Of a stretch of DNA of 64,000 nt, positions 49,301 through 57,680 are shown piece after piece. A model generated the notes under the pieces. It was not told the DNA's origin. It made no database searches and saw nothing but the letters and a program-made list of their open reading frames with translations. Position numbers and translations under genes: made by a program. Numbering within the stretch: position 1 is the first letter of the stretch; the number at the start of each line of letters is the position of its first letter. The DNA is from Prostheceraeus crozeri (Eukaryota > Platyhelminthes > Polycladida > Euryleptidae): contig CAJQUW010005592.1 in the NCBI GenBank assembly GCA_907163375.1, positions 186,001 to 250,000 of the forward strand. The letters are read 5' to 3'.

Positions 49301-52300
49301 AAATGTGTGTCACCTTTTAATATTGTCTAATGTTTGCATATCAAAACCTCTTATCATACTGTAATAATTGTTTCTAAGATTGCACAAGCTTAGAAAAGTA
49401 ATTAAGTAATTAAAAAGTAATTAAACTGATGATAAAAAGTGATTTATTTCAATAGGATTATGAAATGCTAGTAACGAGGGAGACAACCTGATGAATTCAT
49501 CACAGTTCTTATTCTTCGAAGTTTAAATATTTGCATGTATTTTTATCAAGTTGTCAATTGCGCTCTGAGGAATAGTCATCCATTTCTTCGACCACGATGG
49601 ATTGTAAGTCATTCAAACGGCTAATGCCATATCTTCTTGATACTTTGCTCGTTCGCAAATGTCAGATCATCCAAGTTTCTTTCCGTAGTTTCTCAGCCAA
49701 TCTTTCTCTCATTCTCCTTTGTACTCGTAACAAGAGGTCTCCGTTTTCTTTTACCGGCCTTGCGCAGACCGCTTATAAGACAATAGCTCATTCAGCATCT
49801 CTAGTAACTAAACTGCGGATGAAAATCTGCTACTTACGACATATCTAAGCAGTGAGTAGTTGCTGCATTCGGTGGATTTTCTTTTCTAACTGTAGAACAT
49901 TTTTTATTCACGAAATCTGTCTTTGTGTTTCGATATCGACCTTTTGCTAAAATTCATAAGTTGAACAATTTCAGCTGCTGCCATATGGAAAGCCAAAAGT
50001 CCCTACTATAAGCCATATTTTCTTTAGTTTCCATCATTATTCTCTTTCAATCTTATCACTCAATTTTGCTGCTTTCATTTCGTTAACCATGTAGGCATGG
50101 TTGAGTACAATTAGTTTCAAAATCAAAGCTTTCTATTACCAATGCAACTTACAACATTCGTAGAAATATATTTCAATTCAATGACTAACTTGTCCATGCC
50201 ATATAGAGTGGCTAATGTTTTCATAAATATATTTAAATTGTCAATTTTATAACGATGTCACCTATCAACATTAGAAAAACAATTCAAAAGGTGACACACA
50301 TTTTTGGGATTAGTGTATATTATGTTACATGCTCAACACAGGTTTTAAATTCAACATTAAATGCAAAATTTAAAATTTTCTATTCTTTGGAAGGCGTCAA
50401 ATTTGGCCATGTGTTTCCATCAATATGTGACAAAATGTGACTTATATGATAATCGGCATGTGACGAAATGTGACATAAACGTCCATCGGTATGTGACCAA
50501 ATGTGACAATGCTCGAACATCAGAATGTGACAAAATGTGGCACAGATCCTAATGCAGCGGTCAACCCCTATAATGGATAGAATGATTCATAGCCATCCTC
50601 TTACATTCAAAATTCATTAAAACCCTTTTACTCGATGACCTGAAGAGTGGATATGTTGAATGTGGTTTATCGTCCGTGATTCCACCAGATTTGAAGGTTG
50701 GACGTCTTGGTTTGTCGATTTCAATGTTGTGACGCATTGTGCATCCACTTCTTCGTCTGGCCTCCTCGAATGCTCGGACCAGTCATATCGTGGCTCATGA
50801 TCTTCTGGGGCCATGTCCCGTCTGGCATGCGCTCCAAGTGTCCGAACCATCGCAGACGATTTGTTCGCAGCATACTATTCTCGTGCATGATGCCTAGTGT
50901 TTGGCTGTGTTACTATTTCCATCCATTCCATCTAATTACTTATGAATTTAAGTTTCGCAATCGTCTAAAGCATCCATGAGCACCATTTGGTCATCGAATG
51001 ATCTGCCGTTAAGATGCTCAAAATATCGTCCACGCATGGTGTCGCAAACCAACATAGTAATACCAACATACAAACCAACATAATAAGGCGCAAACATTAC
51101 GAGTGAAGCAAAAAAAAGGCACCGCTGGGATCGAAAATGAAGTATAATGACAAATGCATGATAGTTGCCTTCGACAATAAACAGCAAATCATGAAAGCTA
51201 GATAATTAAGCAGTTTTTCACGTCACTTTCTTGTCAAACTTCTCCAATTTGATTGCTTATGAGCATTTTTTAACCTTTTTATGTGGTTATATCTTTCGAC
51301 AGGGTAGGTTAGCTAGCACGCTGCGTCGGAGCAATTCAGATTGCCTGGAGAGATTGTCAAAAATTTGTATATAGAGAGAGCTATGTGTATTTGAATATTT
51401 AGGTATTTTCCAAAAATTACCATCGTAATGAGCAGTGGCGTCGTCTCCGTGCCATACCCAAAAATAATTATTTACGTTAATAAAACAGAGGTTCAACAGT
51501 TTTATTTTTTTGTTTTTGAGAGCATGTTTACGTTTACACCGTTACACACACTTAACAGTTTCAAGTCACCACTCTCAAATACGTTCCGAGCGCCAGCGCT
51601 CGGCTGTTAACTGCAGGGATCTTCAAGCAATCACACAATGCGCTGGCGATGTGTTCATAGCAAAGCACAGAGATCTGCGTGCTTGTGTGATGTGTGGAAC
51701 GTGTGCGCTTAGCTCGATAGTCAGACTCGTCTTCTCCCGATAGAAACGTAGAATCAAATAAATTGCAACAATGCAAGAAAAGATCTATTTTTAAATTCAT
51801 GGATTCAGATAGAGAGAGCCTCAAATTTTCCCTACTCGTGGCTTCGCCAAATTTTGGAGAAGATGATGACGCGCTGAATCATCGTGTCTGCGTTCACCAA
51901 TGGCTGGATGTCGGATCGGAAGGTGAGAAGCCGCTGAAAGATAGAGCGATGAAGTTTCTATAATTTGATGTTTGATTCGGGCGATTGTTTATGGCGGCGA
52001 TTTCAACAGTGGTTATTTTCTACACCGGCCAGTCGTCATAGGGAATATGCAGAAAGAAGAATCATTGTGCACGAAGTTCATGCCATTGAAATAAAACTAA
52101 ACCACTCTCAATGGATCGAATATGAGGAGCACAAAAAACATTTTAGCAGCCCTAAATTTGAAACATGTAAGTGATTGACAGGCTATATAATGACAGAGTC
52201 TTAGTTGGCGAGAGCTTCCTTGAGAGTGAATGTTCTCTATGGTCATCTCACCAAGGCGATCAAGCGTCATGTGAGAAATTAACATCACATTTTCATTGTC

Positions 52301-54879
52301 ATTTGACGTTTAAAATCTTGGGAAAACAAGAATCGCGTTGACGAACAATCAGCTTAGGATTGCATGCTTATGAGGCTGTTCAGAAAAAGAGACAGTCACA
52401 TGGGACTCACAGTGAATCACAATTTACATGCACTATAGTCAATATAGGGTAGTCTGTGGACTTCAGTGTAACTTTCATTTAAATATCAGTCTATTTCTCA
52501 CATCATATCATTTAATTCTGTAGTCATGGATGCCGGCATGACATGAATGTTCATGTACTTGTGCAAGTGTTTGAAAATTCACTGAAGTTAAGATAGTGTC
52601 AAATTAATTATTTTATGCAGTTCATGCTGTCTGCTGCATTAATCCAATATGGAGCGAAGGCCTATGGTTTGGGAGCACGCGACGCCACTGGTAATGAAGA
52701 TGAATGAATGATATGAACAAAACTGGTTAATTGCAATTTTCTTACAACTTGAATAATTTGAACATGATTGCAACTCTACTAAGAATAGTGAGTAGTATGG
52801 AATAATGGAAAATACTGTTTGAGAGGGCAAGGTATCCAAGGTTGCTCGGAAACTCGCAGATTGGCACGAACATGACCCGAAGCGCAGATTTTTAATGCTG
52901 AGCGGAATTTTCAGCTGTTTATTCTTGTGTACTTTTTCATTATTTTATTCTGTCGATATTTTCTATCCTAAAGAACAGATCTACAAAAGAATAAATGTTT
53001 GAATCTTTCAGCTTTCATATTAATAAACATGCTATGATTTCCATGTGGAAATGGGACAGCCACATTAAAATCATATGATAGCAAGCATTATACATGAAAC
53101 AAGGAAATTTATGGTAGCATATCTCATTGCTCCGCAATCGAATGATCATGAAAAATGACTAATTGCAAGACATTATGCTTCAAGAAAGCTTAAATTACAT
53201 TCCGTTTTACATCCTGGTGTCGATGCATGATGGCGGCAGTCCCTTGAAACAACAATGTTTTGTTCATGTTACCATAGTACCTACACACCATGAAATTGAC
53301 GGCCCAAGAAAGCTTCCCACACTCACTAAGTCAAAAACAAAGTCATTTGAGAGTACGAGAATCATTGCAAGGCAGTAATTAATGAAAATTAACCGGTGAT
53401 TTCCTATAGTACCTACTAATCCTGGATGAATCATGCATCAACGTTACCGTAATGTCGCAAAAAATTGAATAATAATGAAATTTTGCGTTTGCATTATCCT
53501 GCTTTCATTGATGATACGCGTCATGCGGATAGGTATGCATATCTACACAAGTCATTCGATGTGATCTCAATGACAAGAAAAATATCTTCGGATAATTATT
53601 AAAATCAGCTATGATATTTGATACCTGGGTAAAGAGAGTCAACATAATCGGGAAATGGGAATATTCCTTGGCTATTCATTTTATTTTTTATAGATTGGAA
53701 AGAGCCAAGTAGATTGATGGAATCTATCAAAAATTGCTTATTACTGCAATATATTTCTCCTACTATCCGTAGGTATCATCAGGCAGTTAGTGAAAGATTT
53801 ACAGAATAAAATTTGAAATTCACATCAAGAGATATATAAAAAAGATGTACAAAATATGTAAACTATGGTAAGAGAAGAGAAGGAGCTATGCGGCAGGTAG
53901 TAAAGGGTTACATAGTACCATTAGCATTTATAGTAAATGACCTGACAGGAAGAAAAAAGGGAAGAAATAGGATGTGAAGTAAAAATCTGATTGACTGTGG
54001 AATAACAAAGTCAATGAAAGAGGAAATCTCTATAACTGAAAAAATAATCGGCAAAGTTTTTGCCTTTTAGCATGACAATAGAAAATGCTTCGAAGAAAAT
54101 GTCGTCACATGTCACACACTGCTCCAATATGAAAACTAAAAAAGGGCTGGATAAGAGTAATTAGTTATTGAAGCTCAAACTTTTATGTCGGGATGCTTCA
54201 GTGACCTCGATGACAGCTGATGCTGACGCCAGCTTTTCAATTCTAAAATACATAGTAAAACGTGGGCTTCAAAACTGAAGTTAGTGGAAAAAGTGGTGTT
54301 GCACCCAACCCAAGTTTTTGTCCAACTTTGATTCATCTTTTCTTGCTCATACTATTTCTATGATTCAGCAGTTAATTACAGTTTGTTTTCATCACAGGTT
54401 TCCCTGTCGTTTCGCCAACAACCGGACAATTGCTTGGAAGTATCACGCGATTGGAGGTAATAGTTCTACTGAAATCTGACCGTAGATTCGGGACTGAGAT
54501 GGATGAGGATGATGGGTCTGTGGATGCAGAGGATTACTCCGTTCTAACTCTCGATAAGCTTGAGGATCCAGAATCTATCAGTGACCGCTTGGAAAGTTTA
54601 GCGCATGATTCTGATTATGCTCAAAAGTGGTTAGATCTTCGTCCATTCTTGAATCGCTCAGCAGTGAGTGTTCGAGAGAAGTTTTCACTTCATCGGGCTT
54701 ACATTCTGGTTCGCTCTCTTGGTCTTCGACATCTTATCGTTACTGATGATTCTAATAAAGTCCGTGGCCTTCTGACACGCAAAGACTTAATGGGTTTTGC
54801 GCTGGAGGAGCGGCTTATTCCTTGTCTACAGCAGGAGCATGAATTTTGTGATAACCCTGGTTTCACCAGAATCGCCTAA
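24828..54879 (+). CDS. CLC-6/7-type chloride/proton exchanger, five coding exons
   Basis: This is a voltage-gated-chloride-channel-family protein of the endolysosomal CLC-6/7 branch, which swaps Cl- for H+ across vesicle membranes. Exons 24828-25329, 27269-27753, 31289-31943, 41241-41636 and 54398-54879 join in phase to 839 residues (human CLC-7 has 805, CLC-6 869). Visible are the cytosolic GYESVDY box, the selectivity motif GSGIPE (166-171), GPEGP with gating Glu210, the proton glutamate Glu277 in [39 protein letters not shown], and two CBS domains. The lysine usual in GKEGP is proline. Both CLC-6-like (MVAKW-GDF, Phe in GAFAL) and CLC-7-like (second CBS) wording occurs, so the paralogue is left open. 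ATTAAA at 54994 may be the poly(A) signal. Confidence 0.94.
25330..27268. other. CLC intron 1
   Basis: A 1.9-kb intron with phase 1 boundaries. Apart from the LINE remnant at 25984-26322, no feature is clear. The minus-strand ORFs at 25359-25970 overlap one another and resemble nothing known. Confidence 0.5.
25984..26322 (+). pseudogene. LINE C-terminal remnant in CLC intron 1
   Basis: The frame reads [20 protein letters not shown], then LAVRRNET, close to the RLRWFGHV-R signature found near the end of many LINE proteins. The rest (Gly/Arg-rich, DLKRVG) continues the pattern loosely. It is short and isolated, so it is taken as a dead fragment. Confidence 0.5.
27269..27753 (+). CDS. CLC exon 2: ion pathway core
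   Basis: Residues 168-329, acceptor TTTCAG, donor CAG|GTGCGT, phase 1 to 0. It contains IPE of the anion site, [10 protein letters not shown] with gating Glu210, [12 protein letters not shown] and the proton glutamate Glu277. An open frame extends 100 bases upstream to 27169, but that is intron. Confidence 0.95.
28005..28720. mobile_element. Degenerate element with TAAGCGCCG-type subterminal repeats
   Basis: Both ends carry repeated AATAAGCGCCGC / AATAAACGCCG words (28017, 28050 on the left; 28642, 28658, 28692 on the right). The left end CCGTATTTCCTC is of a kind seen at the tips of DNA transposons. The middle is AT-rich with no transposase frame. Exact ends and target duplication are unclear. 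Confidence 0.4.
28762..28850 (-). repeat. tRNA-derived SINE head, copy 1
   Basis: On the minus strand a box A-like TAGCTAAGTTGA and, about 45 bases on, a box B-like AAGTCTGAGTCC are spaced as in a tRNA-derived Pol III promoter. It resembles the copy at 29065-29150. Cloverleaf pairing is decayed, so it is not a functional tRNA gene. Confidence 0.5.
29065..29150 (-). repeat. tRNA-derived SINE head, copy 2
   Basis: The minus strand reads box A TAACTCAGTTGG and box B-like GGTTAGAGCTC, with the shared middle GATCTAGATAACATGAGG. The body that follows (AAAGTGCC..GCAAAA) recurs a third time at about 29395-29440, so the locus holds at least parts of three copies. Confidence 0.55.
29570..29690 (+). 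mobile_element. Penelope-type terminal repeat remnant
   Basis: GACGAAACGCGTCGGGTGC (29596 onward) contains GAAA, the self-complementary CGCG and TC of a hammerhead 3' half. It is followed by GGAATAAAAAGTCG, as at the ends of Penelope-like elements. The upstream half (CTTGAGA for CTGATGA; stem II GTC/GAC) is decayed. No coding part is seen. Confidence 0.45.
29700..29830. repeat. TAATT-rich dispersed repeat
   Basis: Iterated GTAATT/GTAATCA words. A matching block lies at 30110-30200 on the other side of the LINE tail, and another at about 49120-49235. All share an end like ACATTTCATGAGTAAT. The two blocks here may be one repeat split by the LINE insertion. Confidence 0.45.
29890..30084 (+). 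mobile_element. 5'-truncated LINE tail, same family as 37863-40710
   Basis: It matches 40512-40710 from GACCAATAT through the final codons ([13 protein letters not shown]) and the 3' UTR hairpin-like end CTAGGGGTGAAAATT. It is about 195 bp, in the sense orientation of the CLC gene. It is a typical 5'-truncated LINE insertion. Confidence 0.8.
30537..30999. mobile_element. Small TIR element (MITE candidate)
   Basis: GAAAGTGGGTAACCACTAAA near 30538 and its imperfect inverse near 30965-30999 (CATTCTAGTGGTTACCGGAA) form roughly 30-bp inverted ends around 463 bp of non-coding sequence. A target duplication is not evident. Confidence 0.4.
31289..31943 (+). CDS. CLC exon 3: second half of the membrane domain
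   Basis: Residues 330-547, acceptor TTGCAG, donor CAG|GTGAG, phase 0 to 1. It holds a helix ([20 protein letters not shown]), a basic loop ([10 protein letters not shown]), a luminal loop with candidate N-glycosylation sites (NNTE, TNASY), and [20 protein letters not shown] then IGGLVGRL, corresponding to the ACW-YG-(S)GLF-P segment of CLC-6/7. Confidence 0.94.
31944..34964. other. CLC intron 3, proximal part
   Basis: AT-rich, with no host exon seen. It contains the decayed Penelope-type end at 33225-33300. Short ORFs in 32175-32786 have no resemblance to known proteins. Confidence 0.4.
33225..33300 (-). mobile_element. Penelope-type end with decayed hammerhead
   Basis: The minus strand reads CCC-TTGATAA-AGGC-TAA-GCC-GAAA-TTTT-GGG, so stem I, stem II and GAAA persist while the first core has two transitions. 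It is followed by GAATAAAA. No coding region is associated with it. Confidence 0.4.
34965..35355. repeat. Cluster of three hairpins with GC-rich caps
   Basis: Hairpin 1 (34965-35089) pairs ~40-base imperfect arms and is capped by GGCCGCGTTAGCGGCC (35020-35035). Hairpin 2 has perfect 13-bp arms (35214-35226, 35232-35244; CATTGCTGCCTGC). Hairpin 3 (35301-35350) pairs CAATGTAG with CTACATTG around the cap GGTGCGTAAGCGCC. Hairpins 1 and 3 share the outer word ACAATGTAG and the cap pattern GCGT(T/A)AGCG. They may be ends of one MITE family. Confidence 0.5.
36199..36560 (+). repeat. Direct duplication, ~75-bp units 285 bp apart
   Basis: 36199-36275 and 36484-36560 both read GTTGGTTG(A/C)AATCC, then ATTCTTCT(A/G)ATTTCCAGAAA, then TCAAATCATCTC-like sequence with about 80 percent identity by eye. 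This is an old tandem or segmental duplication within the intron, with no coding sense. Confidence 0.5.
37199..37711 (-). pseudogene. Retroelement C-terminal domain fragment with nuclease-like motif
   Basis: A 170-residue frame contains [39 protein letters not shown] and [13 protein letters not shown], then [10 protein letters not shown] and [15 protein letters not shown]. This wording is typical of a domain at the end of some invertebrate retroelement RT proteins. The RPDG...WDFT pair resembles the D-(E/D)-x-T core of PD-(D/E)XK nucleases (inference). It has no RT attached. It sits just upstream of an oppositely oriented LINE, so it is a leftover of another element. Confidence 0.6.
37895..38758 (+). 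pseudogene. LINE apurinic-type endonuclease domain
   Basis: The APE-type EN that nicks target DNA. Visible are SETRLD just upstream (catalytic Glu), [14 protein letters not shown] (D and N), [10 protein letters not shown] and the terminal SDH of GTSDHC. The N-terminal strand with the QN motif is missing by truncation. The frame ends in an in-frame TAG, after which the same frame resumes into the RT. Confidence 0.88.
38759..40186 (+). pseudogene. LINE reverse transcriptase domain
   Basis: RT motifs in order: [59 protein letters not shown] (motif A), [20 protein letters not shown] (motif B) and MYADDTTLF (motif C). The C-terminal tail continues in other frames after 40186 ([12 protein letters not shown], then [14 protein letters not shown]) to 40579. 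The wording fits the Jockey/CR1 group of LINEs. Confidence 0.9.
41241..41636 (+). CDS. CLC exon 4: last membrane helices and start of CBS1
   Basis: Residues 548-679, acceptor TTGTAG, donor CAG|GTGAG, phase 1 on both sides. It carries [34 protein letters not shown] and MVAKWIGDF, then CBS1 begins ([20 protein letters not shown]). Phe in GAFAL stands where the channel tyrosine sits in CLC-7, as also in CLC-6. Confidence 0.94.
41637..44849. other. CLC intron 4, proximal part
   Basis: No exon or named element is recognised. A short TA microsatellite lies at about 42227. A minisatellite-like word (GATGTGACAAAATGTG) at 44479 matches the array at 50415. Overlapping ORFs at 43445-43718 are AT-rich and unassigned. 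Confidence 0.4.
44923..45768 (+). pseudogene. Endonuclease region of the intron-4 LINE
   Basis: Pieces in one frame order: [11 protein letters not shown] (N-terminal Asn strand), then TWL where the catalytic Glu codon has become a stop, [36 protein letters not shown], and further on [12 protein letters not shown] and HSSCDHLS. These are the standard APE-type EN blocks of LINEs. It is inactive because of the stops. Confidence 0.82.
45769..47172 (+). pseudogene. RT N-terminal and palm part of the intron-4 LINE
   Basis: The tail of EN (CDHLSVEF) leads into a linker and RT motifs: [82 protein letters not shown] (motif A) and GVPQGSVLG (motif B). The frame then slips, and motif C is in the next ORF. 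Confidence 0.88.
47094..48014 (+). pseudogene. RT C-terminal part of the intron-4 LINE
   Basis: It starts with [12 protein letters not shown] and [12 protein letters not shown] (motif C, YADD), continues through the thumb ([14 protein letters not shown]) and the C-terminal [23 protein letters not shown] and [19 protein letters not shown] blocks, and ends with ...SYCVC and a stop. It is in a different frame from the upstream RT half. Confidence 0.88.
48290..48515 (+). repeat. ~75-bp tandem repeats in the LINE 3' UTR
   Basis: ATTTGTAAATAT-(A/G)TA...TCTCA(C/T)GTATTTT recurs at about 48319, 48397 and 48463, separated by TATGATGTACATCATGATCA-like palindromic words. It appears to belong to the LINE's own 3' region. 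Confidence 0.5.
48620..49285. other. CLC intron 4, between LINE and TIR element
   Basis: It contains one copy of the TAATT-rich repeat (about 49120-49235, ending TTTCATGAGTAATTGACC) and a G-run at 49250. Nothing else is recognised. Confidence 0.4.
49286..50320. mobile_element. TIR-bounded element of about 1 kb
   Basis: ACACTAATCTCAAAAATGTG followed by TGTCACCTTTTAAT (49289 onward) is mirrored at 50266-50316 (AAAAGGTGACACACATTTTT, GGGATTAGTGTAT), giving inverted arms near 50 bp. No transposase frame is visible. The 83-codon ORF at 49597-49848 is unassigned. Confidence 0.5.
50415..50550 (+). repeat. Four-copy ~33-bp minisatellite
   Basis: Each unit reads ATC(A/G)G(C/T)ATGTGAC-AAATGTGAC followed by about 10 variable bases. 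Units start near 50418, 50451, 50485 and 50519. The ORF that covers it is repeat translation. A stray unit lies at 44479. Confidence 0.75.
50600..50880 (-). pseudogene. LINE C-terminal remnant in CLC intron 4
   Basis: The minus strand reads [20 protein letters not shown] then [23 protein letters not shown], the very characteristic RLRWFGH...R-RG-P-K-W end of LINE proteins. Stops follow. It belongs to neither LINE described above and points to another dead family. Confidence 0.72.
50881..53744. other. CLC intron 4, distal part
   Basis: Two consecutive + strand ORFs (51763-51963, 51965-52174; different frames) give charged, non-repetitive peptides ([40 protein letters not shown]), and the second ends at a possible donor (ACAT|GTAAGTG). 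They could be remnants of a captured gene, but no family is recognised. Confidence 0.3.
53745..53795 (-). ncRNA. Hammerhead-ribozyme-like motif with perfect stem I
   Basis: On the minus strand ACTGC precedes CTGATGA (53776-53782). Stem II pairs CCTAC with GTAGG around GGATA. GAAA (53754-53757) is followed by the self-complementary TATA, then TT as cleavage dinucleotide and GCAGT, which pairs perfectly with ACTGC. All three stems and both core strands are thus present. Downstream sequence (GTAATAAGCAA) resembles Penelope-type ends, but no coding remnant lies nearby. Confidence 0.7.
53796..54397. other. CLC intron 4, last 600 bases
   Basis: AT- and purine-rich sequence of unknown origin ends in the acceptor TTTTCATCACAG. 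It may be the body of the Penelope-type relic marked by the hammerhead, but no RT or GIY-YIG wording is visible. Confidence 0.35.
54398..54879 (+). CDS. CLC exon 5: CBS domains and C-terminus
   Basis: Residues 680-839, acceptor ATCACAG, stop TAA 54877-54879. CBS1 finishes with [20 protein letters not shown]. An acidic linker ([14 protein letters not shown]) follows. CBS2 reads [40 protein letters not shown] and TRKDL, close to the CLC-7 CBS2. CBS pairs regulate CLC gating and may bind nucleotides. Confidence 0.94.
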
Positions 54880-56627
54880 TTAGCCTATTTAAGTCCTTTA
54901 CTCGCCAATCCCAATTGACGGAAGCTAGCATGTGTTCACATTCGTATCAGCTGTTAGTCTTAATGAATAGAAACATTCGATTTCAGATTTATAATTAAAA
55001 GTGTGTCTAGGAATGCTGCATTGATTTCACGACATTTTATGGATAGCGACTTCGGATATCTGCACTCTTCGAGCCCAATCATGATGCATTGACGGAATGA
55101 GCACGTTGCACTACACAACATCACGGATATTAATGACTACTATATGGACATGGTATTAATTGATATCTCTCACAGCAGTTACGAGCTCGTATCTTATAAG
55201 CTATTCTGTCAATGTAAACCGTGACTGGCACAGCCCGTCAAGTGGTTGTCAAGTAATTAATTGGTGACAAACGAATTTTTCAGTAAACTGCCAGACTGCA
55301 ATGCTTGTCATGGGATTCGAAACGTTAATGCTTTCAATATCCTATTTTGAAATTTGTTCTCTATTCGGCCTTTTTCAAACCAGCAGTGCGGTGGCTAACC
55401 GAAACAAAATTGCGAATTTTACATCTAAATCGAAACTAATCGTTAAGAAAAGCAGCCGGTTCAGTTCTAATTTTCTTGAATTCGGTCGTCATCAATTATC
55501 ATTGCCGCAATTGAATGGTTATGATAATGGAGTTGTAGAAAATTTAATTACCACAAGAGCTGCGACGCATTCTCCTTCATAACATTAATTGCTCATGTTA
55601 TCAAACCAGACAAATGATATCTGACTAACCTGAACAGTTTTTAAACGCTCAGCACTGCAAGCGACTTTTCATGGACTATTTTGATTTTTCGATTTTTATG
55701 ATGCATTTGATGATCAATTGAAACTAGCGACTGACAATATTTTCGTCAGCTCAACAGTTTCGAAACTGATAATCTTGTTTGAGTATCCAGCATATCAATA
55801 ATCGTCATTCTGAACTATTCAAGAAATTTTTCTTGGAAAAGCAAATGCAGGAATTTGATTTCTTGAATCTGTCTTCATTCACATATCTACATCCTTTAAA
55901 CGCTTTTTGCAAATGTATTTAAACAGATTTTTATTGTGTGTATTTTGTGCAAGATTGATTCAATACTAGTTTTGATTCTTGTCAATAATATGTACTATAG
56001 GAGCAGCAGCTGAATTATTTCGTTTCACTCATTCCAAATTTCGGAGGTGCCAATCAATTGTCGTGCCATTATTGTTGATTAATTGAATTTTGATAAATAT
56101 ATTTTTTTGAATTACAATCATATTTTGTATCATGTACTATTTTTCTCTCTTTCTATTTAATGGTTGCAAACTAAATAATTGAGCATTTTCATGTGTATAT
56201 ACGAGAAGCTTTCTCAGCAAACAGAAGAATGTTCAGTATGTGGACTTTATAGTATGAAGTTTAGCGATTAAGAATAGATAGTGTAGAAATACATGTAAGT
56301 GAGGACATCGTTTGTAAAAATGAAGTTTGATGGTGTTCACCTTGTATGACAAGGGTAAATGCAATTTTTTCCGAAACTTCTCGACCATCACCGACAGCCA
56401 CATGAAGGACATTAAAGATTTTTCACTGGCTGATCACTGCCATCGTTGATGATCGAAATGTCGCGGAAGAATACTCACTATTTTGATAATATTAAAGTTG
56501 ATGAATGCTTCCAATTTTTGTCTAACGAGACAGATTTAAGTGACTATAATGTCCGATCGGACTTCAGGGCACTTCACAAGTTGGGGTTCATAAACCTATT
56601 ATTATGACTAAACCTATCTACAGTGCC
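54880..56627. other. 3' flank of the CLC gene
   Basis: It holds the CLC 3' UTR with a candidate poly(A) signal ATTAAA at 54994-54999. Beyond that it is AT-rich without recognised features. The 93-codon ORF at 55301-55582 is unassigned. Confidence 0.45.
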
Positions 56628-56867
56628 TTCACAATTTTTGACCGCAGGTTTAGTGAGAGATGCTCCAGAAAGATAAGGCACGAAAATGACGAATAATAGA
56701 ATGCATATTCAGTGCCGACCTTCCGGACTTCGTCCTTTATCAAATGTATACACGCGCACATACACGTATATGACACTTTATATACCAGGTATATAGCACA
56801 TTTGGAGCTGATAACACACATGAAAATTAGAAGTCAGTCATTTCATTCCTTCTATTCATTTTTTGTT

Positions 56868-57503
56868 CTAGTACTTTGATTTGGCGAGCTTCGACAATGT
56901 AATATCGACATGATCACTACATTTATCAATAATTTGTACATGGAAGCTATCAATAGAACCAATGTGATCTGGGTGTCTATGAATCAAGTGGTCAGAAAGT
57001 GCACTGACTTCGTTGCAGACATTAATGCTATTGCGGTGTTCAGCATACTGCAAATATAAAGGGCGGCTACTTTTACCGATGTAAAATTCTGTACATAATT
57101 TACAGCTAAATTTATAGACAATAAAACGATCGTTACAGCAATAGTTATCATTGAGAAGGTCCCAAAGATTGTAATTATCATGTTTTCTGATTTTCTTTTT
57201 ACTATTCAAGGCAATAGGTAGAGACTTAGTTGGCTTACTAATGAGATTAGCATTTATATTGTATTTGTCCATACGTTTGTGAATCTGCTTAGTAGTTCTG
57301 TCATCAACGAAATCTAATTTCAATTTAGTTTTATACTCGATGCGCTGTTTTTTCGTTTTCGAATTTTTTGAATTTATGTTTTCACAAAAATCCTTATCAG
57401 CAAATCCATTAGTAAGTAGTAGCATCAATACTGCAACATCGATGTACAAATTATTGATAAATGTAGTGATCATGTCGATATTACATTGTCCGAAGCTCGC
57501 CAA
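56868..57503 (-). CDS. GIY-YIG endonuclease fragment of the Penelope-like relic
   Basis: The 211-residue frame contains RFIVYKFSCKLCTEFYIGKS then SRPLYLQYAEHRNSI and ALSDHLIHRHPDH: the GIY-YIG block with the C-x2-C and His residues typical of Penelope endonucleases. The preceding Lys-rich linker (KKQRIEYKTKLKLDF) is usual between RT and endonuclease. The first residues come from the inverted arm and are probably not original. Confidence 0.8.
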   Translation of the reverse strand: MASFGQCNIDMITTFINNLYIDVAVLMLLLTNGFADKDFCENINSKNSKTKKQRIEYKTKLKLDFVDDRTTKQIHKRMDKYNINANLISKPTKSLPIALNSKKKIRKHDNYNLWDLLNDNYCCNDRFIVYKFSCKLCTEFYIGKSSRPLYLQYAEHRNSINVCNEVSALSDHLIHRHPDHIGSIDSFHVQIIDKCSDHVDITLSKLAKSKY

Positions 57504-57629
57504 ATCAAAGTACTAGAACAAAAAATGAATAGAAGGAATGAAATGACTGACTTCTAATTTTCATGTGTGTTATCAGCTCCAAATGTGCTATGTACCTGGT
57601 ATATAAAGTGTCATGTATGTGCGCGTGTA

Positions 57630-57680
57630 TTCATTTGATAAAGGACGAAGTCCGGAAGGTCGGCACTGAATATGCATTTT
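57630..57680 (+). ncRNA. Decayed hammerhead-like motif
   Basis: TATTCA, TTGATAA (for CTGATGA), AGGAC-GAA-GTCC stem II, GGAA (for GAAA), GGTC, then TGAATA, which pairs with TATTCA. The inverted copy lies at about 56700-56750. Core changes make activity doubtful. Confidence 0.4.

Noticed and set aside
50361-50552. 63-codon ORF with repeated TKCD motif
   Set aside because: It is the translation of the 33-bp minisatellite, whose period divides by three.
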